Shown: piece by piece, positions 61,665-64,000 of the stretch
How the letters are laid out: the number at the start of each line of letters is the position of its first letter
How positions within the stretch are numbered: the first letter of the stretch is position 1
NCBI GenBank assembly: GCA_023407575.1
Contig: JAEYLX010000067.1
Location: forward strand, 248,001 to 312,000
Direction: 5' to 3'
Length of the DNA stretch: 64,000 nucleotides
From: Bacillota bacterium
Lineage (GTDB): Bacteria > Bacillota > Clostridia > Lachnospirales > Lachnospiraceae
Position numbers and translations under genes: made by a program
The notes under the pieces: model-generated
The model's input: the letters and a program-made list of their open reading frames with translations, nothing else
The model's database searches: none
Told to the model about the DNA's origin: nothing

Positions 61665-62663
61665 CTATTCTGTAACAATGCCTTCCGAATACTCGGCTAC
61701 ATTACTCCGATCTATGGCATGTAAACTAGTACTAATTACGTTACTGATCTGCTCACCTTCTAGCAGCTGGGTCAGAGATTTCACAGTACTATAGCCAATT
61801 TCATAAGAATCTGGACTTATTGTACCATAGATTACACCATGTTCAATGAAGTCTAAGGTTTGCGAACTTACTCCATATCCCACGATTTTAATATCACCTA
61901 CCAAATTATTATCTCTAATAATTTGAGCAATTCCAGAAGTGCATTTTGCATCCATACAGATAATTAAATCTGGCATATCTGCTTTTTCAATAATACTTGA
62001 AGTAACCTTCTCTGCCTCAAACATATCTGTATCAATCGTATAAATATTATCTTCTGATATATGCATAGAAGAATAGGAATCAAAGGCATTGTTAATTCCT
62101 TCAATAATTAAGTTCTTGAACTCCTTGTCTCCTTCATTCCCTGAATTATTAATGATAACTGCTACATCAGCCTTTCCATTTGCAGCTTCCACCGCCATTT
62201 CTCCGGCATAGGTTCCAAGACTGTAATTATTCGTGCCCACTGTAGGGGTATCGGATAGAATGTAATTATTATTTTCATAGGTTAAAATCGCAACGCCCTG
62301 TGCTTTAGCAATGTCAACAATTTCTTGGGTTTTCTCTGAATCAACGGCTTGCAGTGCAATCCCGTCCACTCCTGAATTGACGGCCATTTCAACCGTCTTG
62401 CTTAAACTTTCGATATCCATCTGCTCCAACGTTACCAGCTCAACATAGACACCAAATTCCTTTTCTGCTTCTTTTGCACCTTCCTCTATATCATTCCAAA
62501 AGCTTTCGTTCTTATCCTGCATGATTAATTGAATATGATACTTGGGATTTTCAAGTGTAACCTGCTCTTCTTCCTGCTGCTTTGAATTGACAAATAATCC
62601 AGCAAACATAATCAGCAATGTTACTAGCATTGCTGTTAATATACCATATATAATTTTTAACAT
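61665..62663 (-). CDS. Membrane-anchored sugar-binding-like sensor protein
   Basis: The 332-aa protein starts with a single hydrophobic helix (about 4-26) that has no lipobox cysteine and no clear cleavage site, so it should stay anchored by its N terminus. The rest is an RbsB-like type 1 binding fold: YHIQLIMQDKNESFWNDIEEGAKEA (about 43-66), GVDGIALQAVDSE (about 97), ILTYENN (about 124) and ICMDAKCTSGIA (about 230). First gene of the unit followed by the YesM kinase and YesN regulator. By analogy with XylFII of clostridial XylFII-LytS-YesN systems it probably presents bound sugar to the kinase. Confidence 0.9.
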   Translation of the reverse strand: MLKIIYGILTAMLVTLLIMFAGLFVNSKQQEEEQVTLENPKYHIQLIMQDKNESFWNDIEEGAKEAEKEFGVYVELVTLEQMDIESLSKTVEMAVNSGVDGIALQAVDSEKTQEIVDIAKAQGVAILTYENNNYILSDTPTVGTNNYSLGTYAGEMAVEAANGKADVAVIINNSGNEGDKEFKNLIIEGINNAFDSYSSMHISEDNIYTIDTDMFEAEKVTSSIIEKADMPDLIICMDAKCTSGIAQIIRDNNLVGDIKIVGYGVSSQTLDFIEHGVIYGTISPDSYEIGYSTVKSLTQLLEGEQISNVISTSLHAIDRSNVAEYSEGIVTE

Positions 62664-62755
62664 AAGTCACTTCCTTAATTGCGAGTCATAAAAACAACTA
62701 TAAATAACGTATCACAAGCTACAAAATATGTAAATTGTGTCTAATCATTACTTTT

Positions 62756-62784
62756 ATTATATTTCATAAAATAACATTTATCAA
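62756..62784 (-). promoter_or_regulatory. Predicted promoter of the sensor operon
   Basis: Minus strand -35 TTGATA (62779-62784), 17-bp spacer, consensus -10 TATAAT (62756-62761). Predicted start near 62749, about 86 nt before the first gene. Confidence 0.75.
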
Positions 62785-62806
62785 TTGCTATTTAAAGGTA
62801 TCACAA

Positions 62807-62861
62807 AAGGTCCTTATTCATATATGCGCTTTCATTTGCAACATATAGGATAAGAACCCTT
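62807..62861 (-). terminator. Imperfect hairpin terminator after the Thr/Ala-linker lipoprotein gene
   Basis: Arms 62807-62826 and 62842-62861 pair discontinuously (AAGG, CTTAT and CATAT blocks); on the minus strand TTTTG follows. Lies between the lipoprotein stop and the sensor operon promoter. Confidence 0.5.
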
Positions 62862-62907
62862 ATTATTTTACTTGTTTAAACTATATTACACTGTTACTTC
62901 TTCGTTA

Positions 62908-63549
62908 CTATTTGGCCAATTCCTTCTTACCACTAACTTTAGAAGTGTCATCCGCTTTAAAGGAATCCATGTATTCTTGTTTAGTAAAATATACATTTCC
63001 TTCTACTTCCGTATCAATCAGCTGGAAATCTGCTACATCAACATAGATATCTCCTTTAAATTTACCATGTTGAATACTAGCTTGTGGACTTTTTACTGTA
63101 AGCTTAGGTGCAGTAAGTGTAAAACGATTGGTAATGTTACGATCCGCATCCTGAGTATATAAAGCAAGTTTTCTTTGTATTACATCTTTGCCCGCTTCAT
63201 CCTGTTTACCGTTCTTGAATTCACCCTCAAGTACAAGTTCCTTGTCAATTGACATGTCGCTTAAAATTGCTATAATCCAAGTTCCATCCGTGCTAATTGC
63301 CTTTAAAAATGCATCTTCCGTATTAACAATAGATGCTGTTGTAACAGCGTCAGTACCACCTGGTGCTTGTGTCGCTGCCGTTGTGGGTGCTGTTGTAGGT
63401 GCTGTTGTTGCTGCTGTAGTGGGTGCTTTTGTCGCTGCTGTGGTAGGCGCCTTTGTTGCTGCTGCATTATCGTCGTCATTATTTTTTTTACAACCGGTGA
63501 ATACAACAGTAAGGATAATTAATAAGATAATCAAAATACGTGCTTTCAT
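62908..63549 (-). CDS. Surface lipoprotein with Thr/Ala/Pro linker, unknown function
   Basis: The 213-aa product has a lipoprotein signal peptide (lipobox VFTGC, Cys20), a low-complexity linker made of TKAPTTAA-like octapeptides (residues 32-63), and a C-terminal domain of about 145 residues. That domain is rich in alternating beta-strand pattern (LTVKSPQASIQHGKFKGDIYV, then FQLIDTEVEGNVYF), suggestive of a short beta-solenoid; I cannot name a family. The start is the ATG at 63547-63549 with AAAGGAG, not a frame opening 18 bp earlier. Divergent from the amidase gene. Confidence 0.8.
   Translation of the reverse strand: MKARILIILLIILTVVFTGCKKNNDDDNAAATKAPTTAATKAPTTAATTAPTTAPTTAATQAPGGTDAVTTASIVNTEDAFLKAISTDGTWIIAILSDMSIDKELVLEGEFKNGKQDEAGKDVIQRKLALYTQDADRNITNRFTLTAPKLTVKSPQASIQHGKFKGDIYVDVADFQLIDTEVEGNVYFTKQEYMDSFKADDTSKVSGKKELAK
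63361..63456. repeat. 24-bp-period repeats coding the lipoprotein linker
   Basis: About four 24-bp units of varying identity encode TKAPTTAA, TKAPTTAA, TTAPTTAP and TTAATQAP. The first two units are identical in protein sequence. Such linkers space a surface domain from the membrane and often change length by slippage. Confidence 0.8.
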
Positions 63550-63787
63550 ATAGAAATCTCCTTTCAAAAATCAGTACTTCTAATTATCTCCAAAAAAACA
63601 AATACAATACAAAGAAGGTTTTTTTCTATTATTTATTTTCTACTATTTTAACAAAACTTTGACAATAACATAATTATAGTATTTTTTATTACTAATTCAT
63701 TTCTTTGAATAGGAAATTTGACTATTATGTAACAAGTCTGTTTTTAAAGAATATGATATTAATAGCAAATAGAAGGGATGTGTCTCC

Positions 63788-64000
63788 ATGCCCATTAAAA
63801 TATTTATCGACCAAGGTCATAATCCAACTGGATTTCACAATGCTGGAGCAGTCGGGAATGGACTGTTCGAACAAGATGTCACTTACCAGGTTGGTGTTTA
63901 TCTAGCTAATCTCCTTAATAACGATCCCAGATTTGATGCACGACTATCACGGCCTACTCCAACTACTGTTTTAGGAACCAATAATTCAACTAGCCTCGCT
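63788..64000 (+). CDS. N-acetylmuramoyl-L-alanine amidase (Amidase_3), 5' part only
   Basis: The first 71 codons of an open frame that runs off the window. It reads MPIKIFIDQGHNPTG, with the zinc-ligand histidine in GHNP (residue 11), followed by NAGAVGNGLFEQDVTYQ, where the glutamate (residue 29) matches the second metal ligand of Amidase_3 enzymes. It has no signal peptide, so it is cytoplasmic until released, or a spore/germination-type amidase. ATG at 63788-63790 has GAAGGGATG upstream. Divergent from the lipoprotein gene across a 238-bp AT-rich gap. The remainder of the gene cannot be seen. Confidence 0.85.
   Translation, partial: MPIKIFIDQGHNPTGFHNAGAVGNGLFEQDVTYQVGVYLANLLNNDPRFDARLSRPTPTTVLGTNNSTSLA

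Noticed and set aside
62908..63562. Plus-strand alanine/valine-rich frame opposite the lipoprotein gene
   Set aside because: It is the antisense reading of the Thr/Ala/Pro linker repeats; the minus frame has a signal peptide, lipobox and ribosome binding site.

Overview
The window looks like chromosomal DNA of a low-GC Gram-positive anaerobe of the Clostridia, most likely a Lachnospiraceae member close to Lachnoclostridium (Clostridium) phytofermentans. The basis is the AT-rich sequence, strong AGGAGG-type ribosome binding sites, a SpoVD-type penicillin-binding protein, DNPR-type MurE (meso-diaminopimelate), the def-fmt-rsmB-rlmN-prpC-prkC-rsgA-rpe-thiN gene order, and YesM/YesN sensing next to a sugar ABC transporter. 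The species name is an inference. No rRNA, tRNA, CRISPR array, insertion sequence or prophage was seen.

Layout. (1) 1-8,890: division and cell wall (dcw) cluster on the minus strand, mraZ-rsmH-ftsL-pbp-spoVD-mraY-murD, headed by a promoter with a 10-bp-period repeat operator that fits MraZ autoregulation; mraY has its own promoter. (2) 9,020-25,830: housekeeping genes, all minus: murE, priA, def, fmt, a membrane Zn-peptidase, rsmB, rlmN, prpC, prkC, rsgA, rpe, thiN, ychF, lgt. murE sits outside the dcw cluster. (3) 25,900-34,500: an orphan small membrane protein, a 630-bp gene-poor stretch, then comEC, a GerMN lipoprotein, a histidine kinase, a response regulator, comEA and a small DMT permease. 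The signalling trio splits the two competence genes. (4) 34,450-40,760: arginine biosynthesis (argD, argB, argJ, with maf and a YpeA-like acetyltransferase) divergent from argG, with a candidate ARG box between. (5) 40,700-50,550: assorted single genes (hydrolase, phosphodiesterase, RNA methyltransferase, DegV, AEC carrier, MntP, GNAT, epimerase, HAD phosphatase, histidine phosphatase, orphan). (6) 50,700-62,800: a chemoreceptor followed by a two-operon sugar uptake and sensing locus. (7) 62,800-64,000: a Thr/Ala-linker lipoprotein and, divergently, the start of an N-acetylmuramoyl-L-alanine amidase cut by the window end.

The most interesting locus is 52,853-62,784. One transcription unit (own promoter and a 22-bp-stem terminator) encodes a membrane-anchored periplasmic-binding-like protein, a YesM-type histidine kinase, a YesN/AraC-type response regulator and a XylF-like lipoprotein. 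The next unit encodes a ChvE-like lipoprotein, a double-ABC ATPase and a CUT2 permease, with a perfect palindrome at its predicted transcription start and a 45-nt hairpin after the binding-protein gene. This is the architecture of a binding-protein/kinase/regulator three-component switch (as in XylFII-LytS-YesN) controlling a CUT2 transporter, but with three binding proteins instead of two.

A second locus to note is the regulator-kinase-GerMN lipoprotein trio between comEA and comEC, which parallels the actinobacterial MtrA-MtrB-LpqB arrangement. Starts of about a dozen genes were moved from the longest reading frame to sites with a proper Shine-Dalgarno; several are TTG or GTG.
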